Of a stretch of DNA of 64,000 nucleotides, positions 10,220 to 21,478 are shown piece by piece (positions within the stretch are counted from its first letter, which is position 1; each line of letters begins with the position of its first letter). The notes beneath the pieces are model-generated. The model was given only the letters and a program-made list of their open reading frames with translations. It ran no database searches and was not told the DNA's origin. Origin of the DNA: Eutreptiella sp. 'Long Island Sound 2002' (Eukaryota; Euglenozoa; Euglenophyceae; Eutreptiales; Eutreptiaceae); assembly GCA_964036045.1 (NCBI GenBank), contig OZ038387.1, positions 20,165,348 through 20,229,347 on the forward strand. Reading direction: 5' to 3'. A program made the translations under genes and the position numbers.

Positions 10220-11555
10220 AAAACATACGCTAGTATGTCAAGCCGGGTCAAGTGAATTGAAAGAAACGGCTAAAGTGACTAAAAACTGACTAATCTATGA
10301 CAAAATGTGAGAAAATGAGCTGAATTTAGCAAAATTGTGCTGAAATCTGTGCTTCGCGATGGCCATCGACTTGAATGAAACGCATAGGTACCTTAGGGCA
10401 CACAGAAAAAGCTTCGTTCAAGCTCGAAAATTCCAAAAATGAAAGGCTGAGTGAAGAATGTACATGCATGACCAAGATCCATGATCCATGATGAAATCAG
10501 GATCTGACATCCCACTGCCAGAAAACAGAAAACGAGTGTCGCCCTGTCGTCGAGCGTCCAAAAAATAGGGTATCCCTTCATGGAGTCCAAGATATGTGAA
10601 ACTGGCTGGTGTCATTTGCAGTCATGAGACCAGATGCCAGATTATGGTACAAAATGTGACTGAATTGAGACCAAAATCAGTGAATCGCACACGGATTGAG
10701 GGTGGCGAAGTCTGAAACAAGCCAAAATAGGTCCAATTCATTGTCGATATACACTGTGTGTATTGCTGAACGGAAATCCAGTTCTCATTCATAGCCAATC
10801 CAGGTCAAATCCTCATGATGATGATGATTCCCATGATGGAAATCCAATCATGTAAAAGTAATGATAGCCAAGAAAACGCAGTGAGTGATCACCACACTGT
10901 CAGTATTGTCTCCAGGGCTTCATGTTTGATCCAGTACGAGCCAGAAGTGGTAATTGACTCAATATAGTTCCAGAATGTAGAAGCATCCAATGCTTGGTAC
11001 CAGGAATTTGCCAAAATTGAGCTGATTCTGAGGGGGATTCCAACACAATCCACAGATGAACAGCGAGTCGATACAAGTAAGAACACCATCGTTGTCACTT
11101 GGTCTATATAAGCCCTTTGACATCGGTCGATTGAAAAACAAACCAACAGTCTCAATGTAAGAGCTGATTGAAATCACATTCTCAGCAGATCCGTCAAACA
11201 CATGAAATGGATCAGACTCAGTCATGTGCCAGAATCTCTGTAATGAGCACGAACTCGAACGAGTCCTTCCCAAGGCGAGTAGAGGGGTCCAGTCGACAGC
11301 AAAACACGAGAGTGTCGTCGTGGTTGAGGATAATGGCCTTTCGGATCTTTGGATTGGAATCATCTACAATGAAGCACATGATTCACATGATGACCATGAT
11401 GAGAATGATGGATGGAATGACCAGGATGACCCCAGAATGTCCCATCATCTGTTCATCTAACCACATAGACGATGCGTCAGGACTGTTTTGTCCCCATGCC
11501 AAGGGTATATGTAAACCGTAAACCCTTTCGAAACTTTCGGTGACTCAAATTCTGA
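10220..11555 (-). other. Element E 3' non-coding region
   Basis: About 1.3 kb between the chromodomain stop and the polypurine tract. It is rich in ATGATG/GATGAT runs (for example 10814-10832 and 11390-11420) and has no recognisable gene. Confidence 0.6.
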
Positions 11556-14500
11556 TCAGATCTTGTCTTGAATAGATTCTGCCACAATTGGAGCTTCTTC
11601 TTGTGCTTGTAAGTCTTCCTTGGTGACACAATCTTTGATCAGCGAGAGCTCCTTGTCAATTTCAGGGTGTTTCTTCAGGAACTTGATGAAAGTATCCGTA
11701 TACCCATGGATAAAGCTTGAAGCTGGCTCCCATTTGTCCTCTTCTGGACCGAATCCTTTCCATCTGCACAGAAAGTACCACTTGTTTCGAGCATTCTTCT
11801 TGTAATCAAGGATCTTCTCCAACTCAAAACTGCTTGTGACCATTTTCCTGTCGCTCAGGTACTTCGAAGTCCAATAGAGAGGCTTGAACCTTCCTTTGGG
11901 GCAGGGTACTTCGGCCTTCAAACGATCTCGATGTACTTCTTGATGTCTGCCTGGCTCAATCTGAATGTTGAATGTAGTCTCACTTAGTTGACCACTGACT
12001 TGGAATGGGCCATCCCACAAAGGTAACAATTTGTTGTCGTCCTTCAGGGTCTCGTCTGACTTACGAAGCCAAACTTGCTGGCCTTTCTCGAAGGGTTTTC
12101 CTTGCGTTCTCGACTTATTTTTGAAATTCAACCAATCTGCTTGACTCTCCACTTTGGCTTGGATCCACTTGGACTCTAGATCCTTGATCCTCTCAAACCA
12201 TTGCGAGGCGTCGTAGCACTGCCTTGGATGATACATCACTGGTCCTGGACCCATCTTCTCACGACCAAAAACAAGCTCATTCGAACTTAATCCAGTGTAA
12301 TTCTTGGTACGATGGTATCTCCTCAAGACACAGTAAATTGTCTCCAACCAATTGTAGTCTTTTTCAGTCGCCAGGAATTTTCTCAGAATGCTGATCAGAA
12401 TTCTTCCAGCGCGTTCAGCAGGGAGAGCTCGATGGTCGTAGACTCGGGCACGAAGATGATGAACTCCCAATAGAGCACACATGTTCTCCCACCAAGTCCC
12501 AATGAACTCTTTTCCACTGTCCGTCAGAATTTCACTGGGAACATCCCAGTTACTCATCCACTGACTTGCAGTCCACTTGGCAGCCATTTCAGAGGTGAGA
12601 TGCTTCGTGTTGCAAGGGAGGACCTGGATGTAGCCACTGTGGCGGTCTTGAATTCACAAAACCCCATCGATAGGCTTCCTCGTGTAGAGACATTCCTCTT
12701 GGATTTGTCCCAACTCGAAGACATCCGCCGTCACCTTGTCGAACAACCTCTCAGGAATTGGTAATCCCTTCAGTAGTCCTTCTGCCTTTTGATTCTTGGG
12801 GATGGTCGCCTGACATTGCTTGCATCCTTTGGCAACTCGTTCACAGGCACTCTTGAGGTCCCGTGTGTACACTCTGTGTCGTAGCTCCTGCTCCAGAACA
12901 CGAGAATGTGTGTCGGCTGTCTCATTCCGATGCCATTGTTTGACATATTGGTCAATTAGACAATCAGGAACACAAATCCGTCCTTGCCAAAATAACTTGT
13001 CGCCTTGGATTTTGAAATCAGACGTCTCTTCAGAGTCGTAAGGCTTGTCCCCTTTCAACTTGTGGTATACAGACCCAAAGAACTTGTCCTCCTTGTACAT
13101 CTTCGTCCAATCCACATAGAGGAAGGAAGTTTCCTTGTCCTTTTGTTGTGGAGGGAGCGTGGATTTCGCTTTGGATCTCGTCGTAGGAAACACATTCAGG
13201 AGTGGCAGCGACAACTCAGAGTCAGAGTTAACTCCTGCAGTCTGATCTGCCTTGATAATCTCCTTGCATCTGACCAAATCCACCTTCATCCGATTTTTAA
13301 TCGAACATTGGAGACAATGTTTCTTGTTCAGTGCTTGTTCCTCTTTATCAAACTCGATCACTTCAGCTTTATCCGTCGCTGTCCCATGAAAACTCACTTC
13401 AGAGTAAGCCTCTGAGGCCCGGTAGGCCCAGCGACTCAGGGCGTCCGCCACTGTGTTGTAGCGACCCGGAATGTAAGTCACATGGAGGTCAAATCTGCTG
13501 AGAGTTTCATGCCAACGGCCTCTTCTCCCAGCTGGTCCACCAGGGGTATCCACATGTTCTGTCCTCCAGCTCTCCAGTGACTTGTGGTCAGCCAGTACCT
13601 CAACGCGATGGCCCAAGATCCAACCTTCATAACGCCGTAAGGCACAAAGGATTGCGTAGGCTTCTTGTTCCCTTGGACTCCAATTTCGCTGTCTTGTTGT
13701 AAGCTTGCGAGACCAGAAAGCCAGAGGATGATGGTGACCTTCGTCATCGACTTGTTCGATCGTAGCACCAATGGCGTAACGACTGGCGTCTGTACGAATA
13801 TAAAAAGGTCTTCCATCCAACCACGGAGTCTTTAATGTAACCACATTTGCCAGTGCTTCCTTGAGACCAGTAAAGGCCTCTTCACATTCTGGCGTCCACT
13901 TGAGCTTGACTTGAGATCCCTTTTTTCCTTCTTTTTTGCCAACCTTGAGTAACTCTGTCAATGGACCAGAGAACTTGGCGTAGAGAGGAAGGAACTCGTG
14001 GTAGTAATTGCAGCAGCCTAAAAAGGCACGAAGCTGCGTGATGGTTTTAGACCTTTCCCATAGCTGCAGGGCAGCCATTTTTCCTGGGGCTGGTCTTCTT
14101 GTCCCATCTTCCAAGACAGAGCCACAAAATTCCAAATCTGGAGGAACATTTTGCCCTTCTTGGGTCCACACACGAGCTTATCTTGTCGAAGGACTTCGAG
14201 AACTTTTCGGACTTGTTCTTCGTGCAACTTCAGGCACTCATCAAAGTTTTTTCCCAACGGCGTGGCAATCAGAAGGTCGTCAATGTAGATGCTGCAGAAT
14301 TCTTGTAAATCCAGAGACTTGTGCTTCTGAAATAAAATAGTCTCCATCATCTTCTGGAACATCGACGGCGCATTCTTCAGACCCATCGGCAGTACAGTAC
14401 ACTGGACAGTGCCACAGGGCGCGCACATTGCCGTCAAATGCCTATCCTCCTTTCGAAGTGGCATTTGGTGAAAGCCATGGCGCAAATCCAACACAGTAAA

Positions 14501-16531
14501 GAGCTTGCCTTTGGCTCTCGCGGCGATCTCCTTCTCGATTAAAGGAAGAGGATGCGCGTCTGGTACCGTGGCGGCATTCAGGGCTCTGTAATCCACCACT
14601 AGACGCCAAGCATCCATGCTGGATTGGTCAGCAGGTGGGGGCTTTGGCACAGTAAATGGTGCTGAACACCACTCAGAACTCATGCAGCCCTCCAACCAAC
14701 CAAACTCATAGAGATTGCGCTCAATAATCTTTCGCAGGGCATCTGCTTAGGTGCCGTGCAGATAGAATGGACGTTGTTCGTGCACCTTTGAGCCTTCGAT
14801 TATGTCAATCTTGGCTTCCCCATTTTCACATCGAATTGGGGGGTTTTTCCACAACTTCACACTCAGCACGTCATCTTGATAATCTTCGAACACTGCGTCC
14901 CTTCTTGCAGATATCTTGTCTCCGTCGACCCGAGTTTCACATTTAATCACCGACATTATGTCCACCAATTTGCGAATTGTTGGTCGTGGTCTCATATTCT
15001 TGGCCACTTCATTCCATACTTCTTCGTCGCATTTTTGGCGGATGAAGCTCACCTGAGCTCGCTCCTCCGTGGGATCCCACCAATGAAAGGGGTCCACGAA
15101 TGACTTGAAGGGATGGTCGGACGAATTCAGCTTCATTCCTGTCAATTCAGGCGAGATTCGTGGAGATTTGTCATCATTCTGGCTTGAAATCTTGACATTT
15201 TTGGCTTGATTCTTGTCTGATGGGGACGAATTGTAATGGATGGAGGCGTTCTCTTGAGGGACGCCGATTGTCCTTCCCTCCTTCCGCGACGATACGTCGG
15301 GATTCCGCTCTCGATCGTCTTCATCCACCTCAATTTCGTCGATTCTTGAGGAATTTGAGATGACCTCTTCTGTTCCCATTTCACTGTCATCTTGCCAATA
15401 ATCTCCCAGATTCCCGTCAACTAAGCACGCCAACGTGCTCCACGAACGCTGTGGCAAAGGCTTGCCATTGTCTTCGCAATACAGCTTCACTCCCTTGTGA
15501 GGTAGCTCGACAATGTCGATTGAAATGTCCATAATGTCCTTGAACCACTCTTGTCTTGGCTAATTGGGGACAATTAAAATCGCCTTTGCGCCGGATTGCT
15601 TCAGATTCTGCACCACACGAGAGAAAACGTCGAAGGGCGGATTGATCCACAAAGGTTCAGACCAGTCCTCACTCCAGGCATCGTCGTAGAACTTCGGAAA
15701 TCTTTTATTCTTCTTGTTTGCAAAGGCATCAACTTGAGGACGAAAATTGTGGTTCCTTTCGAAATAATCCACCAGAATGTCCCGCCATTTGTCGACTACA
15801 CGATAGCAAACTGACTTCCACTTCTTGCAGTTCAATGATTCCACCTTTCCTTCGTCGAATTCTTCTTGATTCCTTGTCCATTCCTGCCCATCTTGCTGAA
15901 AATGCAGCTTATTTCGCTCCTTGAATTGGTGGATACTCTTGGTATATGGGTGCAAATAATACAAGTTGGACGGGTCGCTGGTCGACGGATCTTGGAGGAA
16001 GCATGTCCTGTGTCCCATGGGCGACACACGGTGAGCGTGAAGCCAGGGTTGACCCAAGAATAAATCATACTTTATGCTGGCTTCATAGAATTTTCCAGGA
16101 AACCACTCCTCCGTGACTGTCTCTTCCACGCTCCACACAGATTGTTTCACCAATCTGACCGCCAATTCTGCTTCTCTGTCGCCACCGTCAAGGCGATGTC
16201 CGCTGACTCCCTCCAGCTGGACAGGGGTGGAGGACATCTTCGCCTCATCCTCCTGCAGAAAGCCTTTTCTTACCAGATTGACCTCTGATCCATTGTCAAT
16301 CAGACATTTGGCAAGTTTAACCTTACCATCTGTTGTCCTGACCTGGATCCAGCAGACAAACTGGCGCTGCTTGCCTCGCCGGACAGCGCTGAGGACCCAG
16401 GCAGGGTAAAGGAGGCCGGAGGAGCGCGCCAGCCGGTCCCAGCAGCGTCCATCCACCGCCCCAACTACCCTGATGGGTTTTGTCTCCTGCCACTCAACCC
16501 GAGTGTTGGGATTTGGGTCAAGTTGGCTTCC
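11556..16531 (-). pseudogene. Element E pol: protease, Dam-like domain, RT, RNase H, integrase, chromodomain
   Basis: One polyprotein frame follows the gag UAG. In order: aspartic protease (16370-16050) with catalytic segment CLIDNGSEVNLV, Asn replacing the usual Thr/Ser after Asp; a Dam-like domain (15413-15784) with NPPF at 15632-15643; RT (about 14700-14000) with VDYRALN, FTVLDLRHGFHQ and YIDD; RNase H with IRTDASRYAIGA and ADHKS; integrase zinc region (CKQC near 12800) and core (TADVFEL, LTDSGKEF, PAERAG); then a chromodomain (WYFLCRWKGFGPEEDKWEP, about 11700-11800). It is inactivated by TAG at 15560-15562, TAA at 14747-14749, a frameshift near 14150 just after the RT palm, and TGA at 12654-12656 inside the integrase core. 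Otherwise the domains are well preserved. Confidence 0.9.
15413..15784 (-). other. Dam-like N6-adenine methyltransferase domain in element E pol
   Basis: Between protease and RT. Visible: WRDILVDYFERNHNF, then VDAFANKKNKRFPKFY, DAWSEDW, LWINPPF (NPPF at 15632-15643), GAKAILIVPN, a TAG stop at 15560, PRQEWF, and a C-terminal block ending SWSTLACLVDG. This order (DaFA..N..FPkF..D..dW...W.NPPf...kaiLivP..p..WF) is that of phage Dam-type adenine methyltransferases and of the MT domain of DIRS retroelements. Assignment is from motif memory, without a profile search; the in-frame TAG breaks it here. Confidence 0.6.
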
Positions 16532-16537
16532 CTATTG
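16529..16537 (-). promoter_or_regulatory. Gag-pol UAG junction of element E, candidate readthrough site
   Basis: The minus strand reads CAA TAG GGA with pol open in the same frame downstream. UAG followed by G resembles gammaretroviral gag-pol readthrough stops. The same arrangement occurs in A, B and D. Confidence 0.6.
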
Positions 16538-19500
16538 CCATTCTTCTTCGACGTTCGGCTGTACGTCCTGTACTTGTCCTTCGTCAACCCATTCTTCTCC
16601 TGCTTCGACCGCATTGACTCCTTTTCCACGTCCACGACCACCAAATGACTTTCCACCACCACCTTTCTTACCTCCTTGGCCTTTGTTGTTGGAGGTGTTG
16701 GAATTGGGGTTGGATTCGTTGGATCTGCCCTTGCCTCGACCCCCAGTATCCTTGTTGTTGCCGAAGGTCTTGTTTGCTGGCGTTTTCGTATACAGGGGGT
16801 TGCCATTCACCTTGGAATCATCTTGATTCCCGGACTTTCCTTGGCCTTTACCACCTTTTTCACCAGATTTTCCACCAGATTTTCTACCAGCATCGGTCCG
16901 TCTTGAGCCACTTGGATCTCCGCCTTGCTGGGAGTAATCTTTCGGTGTCCAGTCTCTGTTCTTTCCTTTGGACTGCCCTTTACCCTTTCCCCGTCCATGC
17001 TGGTCAGCATCTCGTGCTCCATCCTGCTGGGGATTTCTGGGAGAATTTCCTTGTCCATCCATTTTGGACTGAATTGTTTTGAGATCTGAGGGCGTCCACC
17101 TGTGATCTGCGGTCGTGTGAGTCGCCGCTCGACCTTCCTTTCCAAGGGCAATACACACAGAGCATCCCTTCTCACCAACGGCGTTGACCTTGCCTCCGAA
17201 GCCTTGTGCATCCTGTGACTTCTGGCGCTCTAAGTTTGCATACTTTTCAAGTTGGTCCCAGATCTGCTCGACTCCATACGAGAAGATCCACGGTCGCACT
17301 CTCAAAACTGTTCCCTTATACTTCACTTTTCCATCCACCATGCTGCAGAAAAACTCGGACTGTTCAGAATCGTGGAAACCAACTCTCCATCTGCCCTCAC
17401 GAATAGTGATGTCTTTCAATCCAGTAGCACTGATAGAGTGTAGCAACTCACGAACAGCCATTTTTCCCATAGTTTCTGGTAATCCTCGGACTTCAACCCA
17501 GTTGCCCAGGACCTTTTGGTCCGCCTGAGAGTCCCTGATCTTCTGCTTGGTCTCCGGCGTGAGCTTGCTCAGGAGGATCTTCTTCATTTCGCCTTCAGAA
17601 AGTCCTTCTCCAGAGTTCTCCGCCTCTTGCACCAAAAACTCCCAATCTTGCCTTGCTATTTGGATCTCTTCCAGAAACAATTTCTTGATCGCCCTGAAGT
17701 TCTCCAGACGGTTCCAGTAATGATCTTCAGGAAGTCGAGAGCCTTTCTTCTTGAGACTTCGGTACAGCTCTTCATAAGTCAGGGGATCTCCTTGATTCTG
17801 CCTTTCCACATAAAGATTATATGTACTTTCTCTGAGTTTGCCAGTCAAACAGTCCATCAACCCAAGGATCCAGAGTTCCTTGTCCAGTTTCTCCGTCTGC
17901 AGCCACACCATGAACTGCCTCTCAAAGGACGCCCAGTAATTTGGGTGTCCTGAGAACTTCGGCTGCTTCATTACAGACCCTCGAAGCCTCATGTGCAACG
18001 GGTTCAGCAGGTGGTTCAGGTTGAAATTTGTGGCTGTGCCAACCGGATTGACGAACACTGGGTTGACTGCGGCGCCTCCCATTGCCTGTGCCTGCGCAAT
18101 TGCGGCCGCCAGCAACGCCTGGTCCACAGTAGGCTGCACGAACGGCGTTGGTTGAGCTTGATGCAGCCTCATCTCCTTCAATTTCTTCTGCTTTTCTTTG
18201 ATTTTTGCTTCGTTTTCTTTGTGCTGCCGGTCCTTCTTCTTCAAGGCCATTGATCTCTCCTTCACGGTGGCCCTTGCTTCTCCATCAATGTCTCCGACAG
18301 TGCCAACAGACAGTACAGACCTCTCCGACGAAGATTCTCCTCCTTCGGTACCCAGATTGAACCCAATAGGACTTGTAAATCCAGTAGGGGGGATACCAGA
18401 AATTCCAGTAAAAGCTGGATGTGAACCAGTAAAAGCTGGGGGTGCTGGAGAATGTGGAACGCCGTAAGGCGTGGATGCAGGTGCAGCTGAGGAGGTAGGT
18501 GCTGGGTGGCTTGCCATTGTAGGCGCTGGTCCAGTGAGCCCAGTAGTGCTCAGATTTTGTACCAGACCTGTAAGCTTCTCCAGCTTCTGCTCCATCTCCT
18601 TCCACTTGCTGTCATCATCCCTCTTTTTCTCCTTGGCGGCCTTCTTCAGCTCCTTCACCCTGTCTTCCAGCGACGAAATCTGCCGTCGACAGGAGCAGTC
18701 CTTGGCGCACTCACCACAGGAAGGGCATCTCGTACCTTTTCCTTTGCTTCTCACCTCGTCGACCCAAGTGTCAACACTGGAGGTGGAGCTGGGGAGTTTG
18801 GACAATTGCTCCCTGGAGAGGTGGGAATGTGTCGAATCACACCTCATTTCGTCGACCTCGTCGTCGTTCGGACCCCAGGCGCCCGACGGACCAGCGTGCT
18901 GACGCACATTCTGGCGTCTCTCCTCGGCGATGATGGCCATCTGCACCATCGCGGCGGCCTGGTGGTCGAACTGGTCCAGCAGCTCTTCCCAGTCCTCTTG
19001 CTCCTGCAATTGGGTGTCGAATCGCAACCGGCCGCTGTCCCTGATGAACTGGCACGACGCCCTGAACCAGTCCCTCAGGCGGCCACGGTAGCTCGCCTCC
19101 GCCAGCAGCCAATTCTGGCGGTGCAGGAAGTCCTCATTCCAGATCTGCTGGAAGTGGTTTTCCCAGTAATCACCACTAATTCCAGTATCAGACTGCTCTC
19201 CTTCGCTGCTGCTGTCTTCAAGATCAGGTAGAGCGTGAGAGGAGGAACCAGATTCACTCGAGGAGGGAGATTCTCGACCGGGTTTAAGGTTGGGTGGGGC
19301 GTTCACACAACAATCAGCACAAGTATGAACTCCAGGCCAATGTCTATGGCCACCGTAAGGGCACTCTGAAGGTTGATCCTCGGTTCGCTGGGGAGATGCC
19401 ACGAAGGTAACCTCAGGGGGAACACGCAGTGACTCTCTACGAGTGATAGCCCCGCTAAAGTCCGATGATCTCAGAGTGTCTGTGGAGATTCCAGAAGCAG

Positions 19501-19705
19501 AGTCATGATTTCCTCTGCTACCATGTAACCGCTGCATAGTGGTTGATCTTTCTTGTAACTGCGAAGCCTGTAGCCTTGATGCCCCAGGGGTCGTAACGCC
19601 CGACACTGCCGCTGATATCTCCGAACCCAACTGACCCTCTTCAGACCCATATCCAGCCTCTGGGAGCGACATATGCGAAGCACTTGTAAGTCCTTTGAAC
19701 TCCAT
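16532..19705 (-). CDS. Element E gag polyprotein
   Basis: An intact 1057-residue ORF. Its ATG lies 182 nt inside the 5' LTR, and the frame passes through the LTR end and the primer site, which it reads as Gly-Ser-Arg-Gly. N-terminal region: Ser/Glu-rich with cysteine clusters (HTCADCC; CPSCGECAKDCSC near 18700). Middle: a coiled-coil-like Lys/Glu helix (about 18600-18680 and again 18170-18240), then a capsid-like segment (FSGHPNYWASFERQFMVWL near 17900). C-terminal: CSVCIALGKEG..H..H, an atypical knuckle, and a long Gly/Lys/Asn/Gln-rich basic tail suited to RNA binding. It ends ..EEWQ TAG, with pol continuing in the same frame, so gag-pol is probably made by stop-codon readthrough. It packages element RNA in cytoplasmic particles, by family role. 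Confidence 0.85.
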   Translation of the reverse strand: MEFKGLTSASHMSLPEAGYGSEEGQLGSEISAAVSGVTTPGASRLQASQLQERSTTMQRLHGSRGNHDSASGISTDTLRSSDFSGAITRRESLRVPPEVTFVASPQRTEDQPSECPYGGHRHWPGVHTCADCCVNAPPNLKPGRESPSSSESGSSSHALPDLEDSSSEGEQSDTGISGDYWENHFQQIWNEDFLHRQNWLLAEASYRGRLRDWFRASCQFIRDSGRLRFDTQLQEQEDWEELLDQFDHQAAAMVQMAIIAEERRQNVRQHAGPSGAWGPNDDEVDEMRCDSTHSHLSREQLSKLPSSTSSVDTWVDEVRSKGKGTRCPSCGECAKDCSCRRQISSLEDRVKELKKAAKEKKRDDDSKWKEMEQKLEKLTGLVQNLSTTGLTGPAPTMASHPAPTSSAAPASTPYGVPHSPAPPAFTGSHPAFTGISGIPPTGFTSPIGFNLGTEGGESSSERSVLSVGTVGDIDGEARATVKERSMALKKKDRQHKENEAKIKEKQKKLKEMRLHQAQPTPFVQPTVDQALLAAAIAQAQAMGGAAVNPVFVNPVGTATNFNLNHLLNPLHMRLRGSVMKQPKFSGHPNYWASFERQFMVWLQTEKLDKELWILGLMDCLTGKLRESTYNLYVERQNQGDPLTYEELYRSLKKKGSRLPEDHYWNRLENFRAIKKLFLEEIQIARQDWEFLVQEAENSGEGLSEGEMKKILLSKLTPETKQKIRDSQADQKVLGNWVEVRGLPETMGKMAVRELLHSISATGLKDITIREGRWRVGFHDSEQSEFFCSMVDGKVKYKGTVLRVRPWIFSYGVEQIWDQLEKYANLERQKSQDAQGFGGKVNAVGEKGCSVCIALGKEGRAATHTTADHRWTPSDLKTIQSKMDGQGNSPRNPQQDGARDADQHGRGKGKGQSKGKNRDWTPKDYSQQGGDPSGSRRTDAGRKSGGKSGEKGGKGQGKSGNQDDSKVNGNPLYTKTPANKTFGNNKDTGGRGKGRSNESNPNSNTSNNKGQGGKKGGGGKSFGGRGRGKGVNAVEAGEEWVDEGQVQDVQPNVEEEWQ
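19512..19523 (-). promoter_or_regulatory. Element E primer-binding site (initiator tRNA-Met)
   Basis: The minus strand reads TGGTAGCAGAGG directly after the 5' LTR, a perfect 12-nt complement to the initiator tRNA-Met 3' end. It is inside the gag ORF. Confidence 0.9.
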
Positions 19706-20004
19706 GGTGGAATATGAAGAGTACGAAAACCCGGTCTACAAAAATGGAGCAGACATAGAATCTCAATGCGCATTCATCGCACATAATGACACAACGTGAA
19801 ATCATTCGAAATAATTTAAATAAATCCGATTGGGAAATCACGAAAGACAAATGCGACTCGATGCGCGCTCACAGGCGACATCTGGCAGCGAACGGAAAAC
19901 ATGAAATGAAGCGGAAAATTTACTGCACTAATGTACATCTGAGAATCATTGAAATTCAGATCAAATTGATGTATAATCTGAGTGCTGTCACTGCTGCCGT
20001 TACA
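19524..20004 (-). repeat. Element E 5' LTR
   Basis: 481 bp, same length as its partner at 9728-10208. It holds the gag start codon at 19703-19705. Confidence 0.95.
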
Positions 20005-20009
20005 TGGAG
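20005..20009. repeat. Target-site duplication of E, right copy (TGGAG)
   Basis: Matches 9723-9727; D gag resumes at 20010. Confidence 0.95.
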
Positions 20010-21028
20010 AAAAAGTTCCCAGTATATGAGACTGACCTCAGTGTGCGCACACAGATAGAGGAGCTACCTATGCTCCCTGAGTTTCCTTCCGCTGCGCGAA
20101 TCTCTGAATACGTCTGCCACCTGGAGTATCTGTTTTCACGGATGAACGTGGGCTCCTATGGAGCCACTGAGCCGCACCTGTGGCTCATGAGTAAGAATCC
20201 CCAACATACGTGGGATGATTGCCGCTCTACCTCTGAGAGAAAGAGTAGGACCCACTCGTACAATGAACTGGTGGACCTTCTGATTCAGCTAGCTCTTGAG
20301 AGGGAGAATGATTCCCACATGGAGAAATTCCTCAAGAAGCACTTGGGTCGAGGGGGTAACCCTACCCCCGAACATGGCGAAAAGAAAGGGCCTAAAAATG
20401 CCACTAACGCCAACCAGGGAGGTGGTAAAGGAAGGGGTGACCTACATGCCATGAATGAGGTTAAACCTGATGCAGGTACACCCCCTTTGTTCTACTGCAA
20501 ACTTGTCAATGACAAGGGGGGGCCTTGTCATGCCCCTGACTGCGATCAACGCAGTAGCTGTATGCTGCAGATGAAGCGACAGCAGCATACCAAGGATGGG
20601 AAACCTGTGACCCATCAGGATCATTTCAGGTGTACCATCACCTGTGGCTATTGTGGCAAACGTCGTCACTACGAAGACGAATGTCACATAAAGAAACGCG
20701 AGAGTGATAAACTCAAGCGGCAGGAGGCTGAACGCCAGAAGACGCAAACACCCACCAAAACCCACAGAATGGGGATAAAGGTGGTAAAGGAGGTGGCAAG
20801 GGGGGTGGCAAAAGTGGACCCCCTAACCCGTAGAGGCGCTCATCAGCGCCCGTTGCTCCACCCCCTCCTGCTGCTACACCCCCTCCTGCCGCAGGTGATC
20901 CCAAGAAGCGCCCCCAGGGGGATAACGCTACCCCTGAGGGGAATAACTCCAAGAAGAGGCGATTGGCCTGGATGGCCAGGTCCCTCATAGCTGCAGGGGT
21001 GGATGTCAAGTTCCCTGATGAGGAGTAG
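20010..21028 (+). pseudogene. Element D gag, 3' part with CCHC knuckle
   Basis: It continues the frame of 8813-9727 after removal of E. It contains a helix-rich capsid C-terminus (EYVCHLEYLFSRMNVGSYG, then SYNELVDLLIQLALEREN), a CX2CX4HX4C zinc knuckle (CGYCGKRRHYEDEC, 20643-20684) and a second cysteine group (HAPDCDQRSSC). Near 20740-20765 the frame shifts by -1 into a Gly/Lys-rich basic tail with nuclear-localisation-like PKKRP and KKRR stretches. That frame has TAG at 20831 and finally TAG at 21026-21028, directly followed in the same frame by protease. The knuckle and basic tail should bind element RNA. The frameshift and the 20831 stop are probably decay; the last TAG matches the gag-pol stop seen in A, B and E. 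Confidence 0.8.
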
Positions 21029-21478
21029 GGGGGCGGCTCCGAAGAGGAGGACTTGGTTTTCTGGATCCTCGTGAAAATTGGGGATCAAGTTTTTCGAGCG
21101 GTGCTTGACACCGGTGCAACACTTTCCATAGTGGCCCGGCGCCAGCTAAAGACTTTCAAGAAAACTAAGACCGTGGCCATAAGAGTAGGGGATGGGCGTA
21201 CCATCCATTCCTTGGGGGGGGTTGATGTGACTATATGCCTGGGCGACGAAACCGTGACCCAACACTGCAGAGTGCTGGACACTGACGCCTTTGACATCGT
21301 CATTGGTACAGACTTCCAACGAAGAAACCCCCAGGTAAAAATGCTGTCTCTCCAGCGCCCCTATTCTTTGCACTGCGACTTTGGCAGTGGGCTGTTCTCC
21401 GTACCTTTGGAGCTGTCAGGACGAAAACAGTCTGGGCTGCGCTACGCATCCAAGACTAACTATCGTACTGAAAACTAC

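Larger units (their letters stand above)
9728..20004 (-). mobile_element. Element E: chromodomain Ty3/gypsy retrotransposon inside D gag
   Basis: A 10.3 kb LTR element on the minus strand with 481-bp LTRs at both ends (termini TGTAAC/GTTACA) and a perfect 5-bp TSD. Minus-strand order: 5' LTR (19524-20004), initiator tRNA-Met primer site, gag 19705-16532, in-frame UAG, pol 16531-11556 with protease, Dam-like domain, RT, RNase H, integrase and chromodomain, 1.3 kb non-coding region, polypurine tract, 3' LTR (9728-10208). Six or so base differences between the LTRs were seen by eye. Pol has three in-frame stops and one frameshift. Confidence 0.95.
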
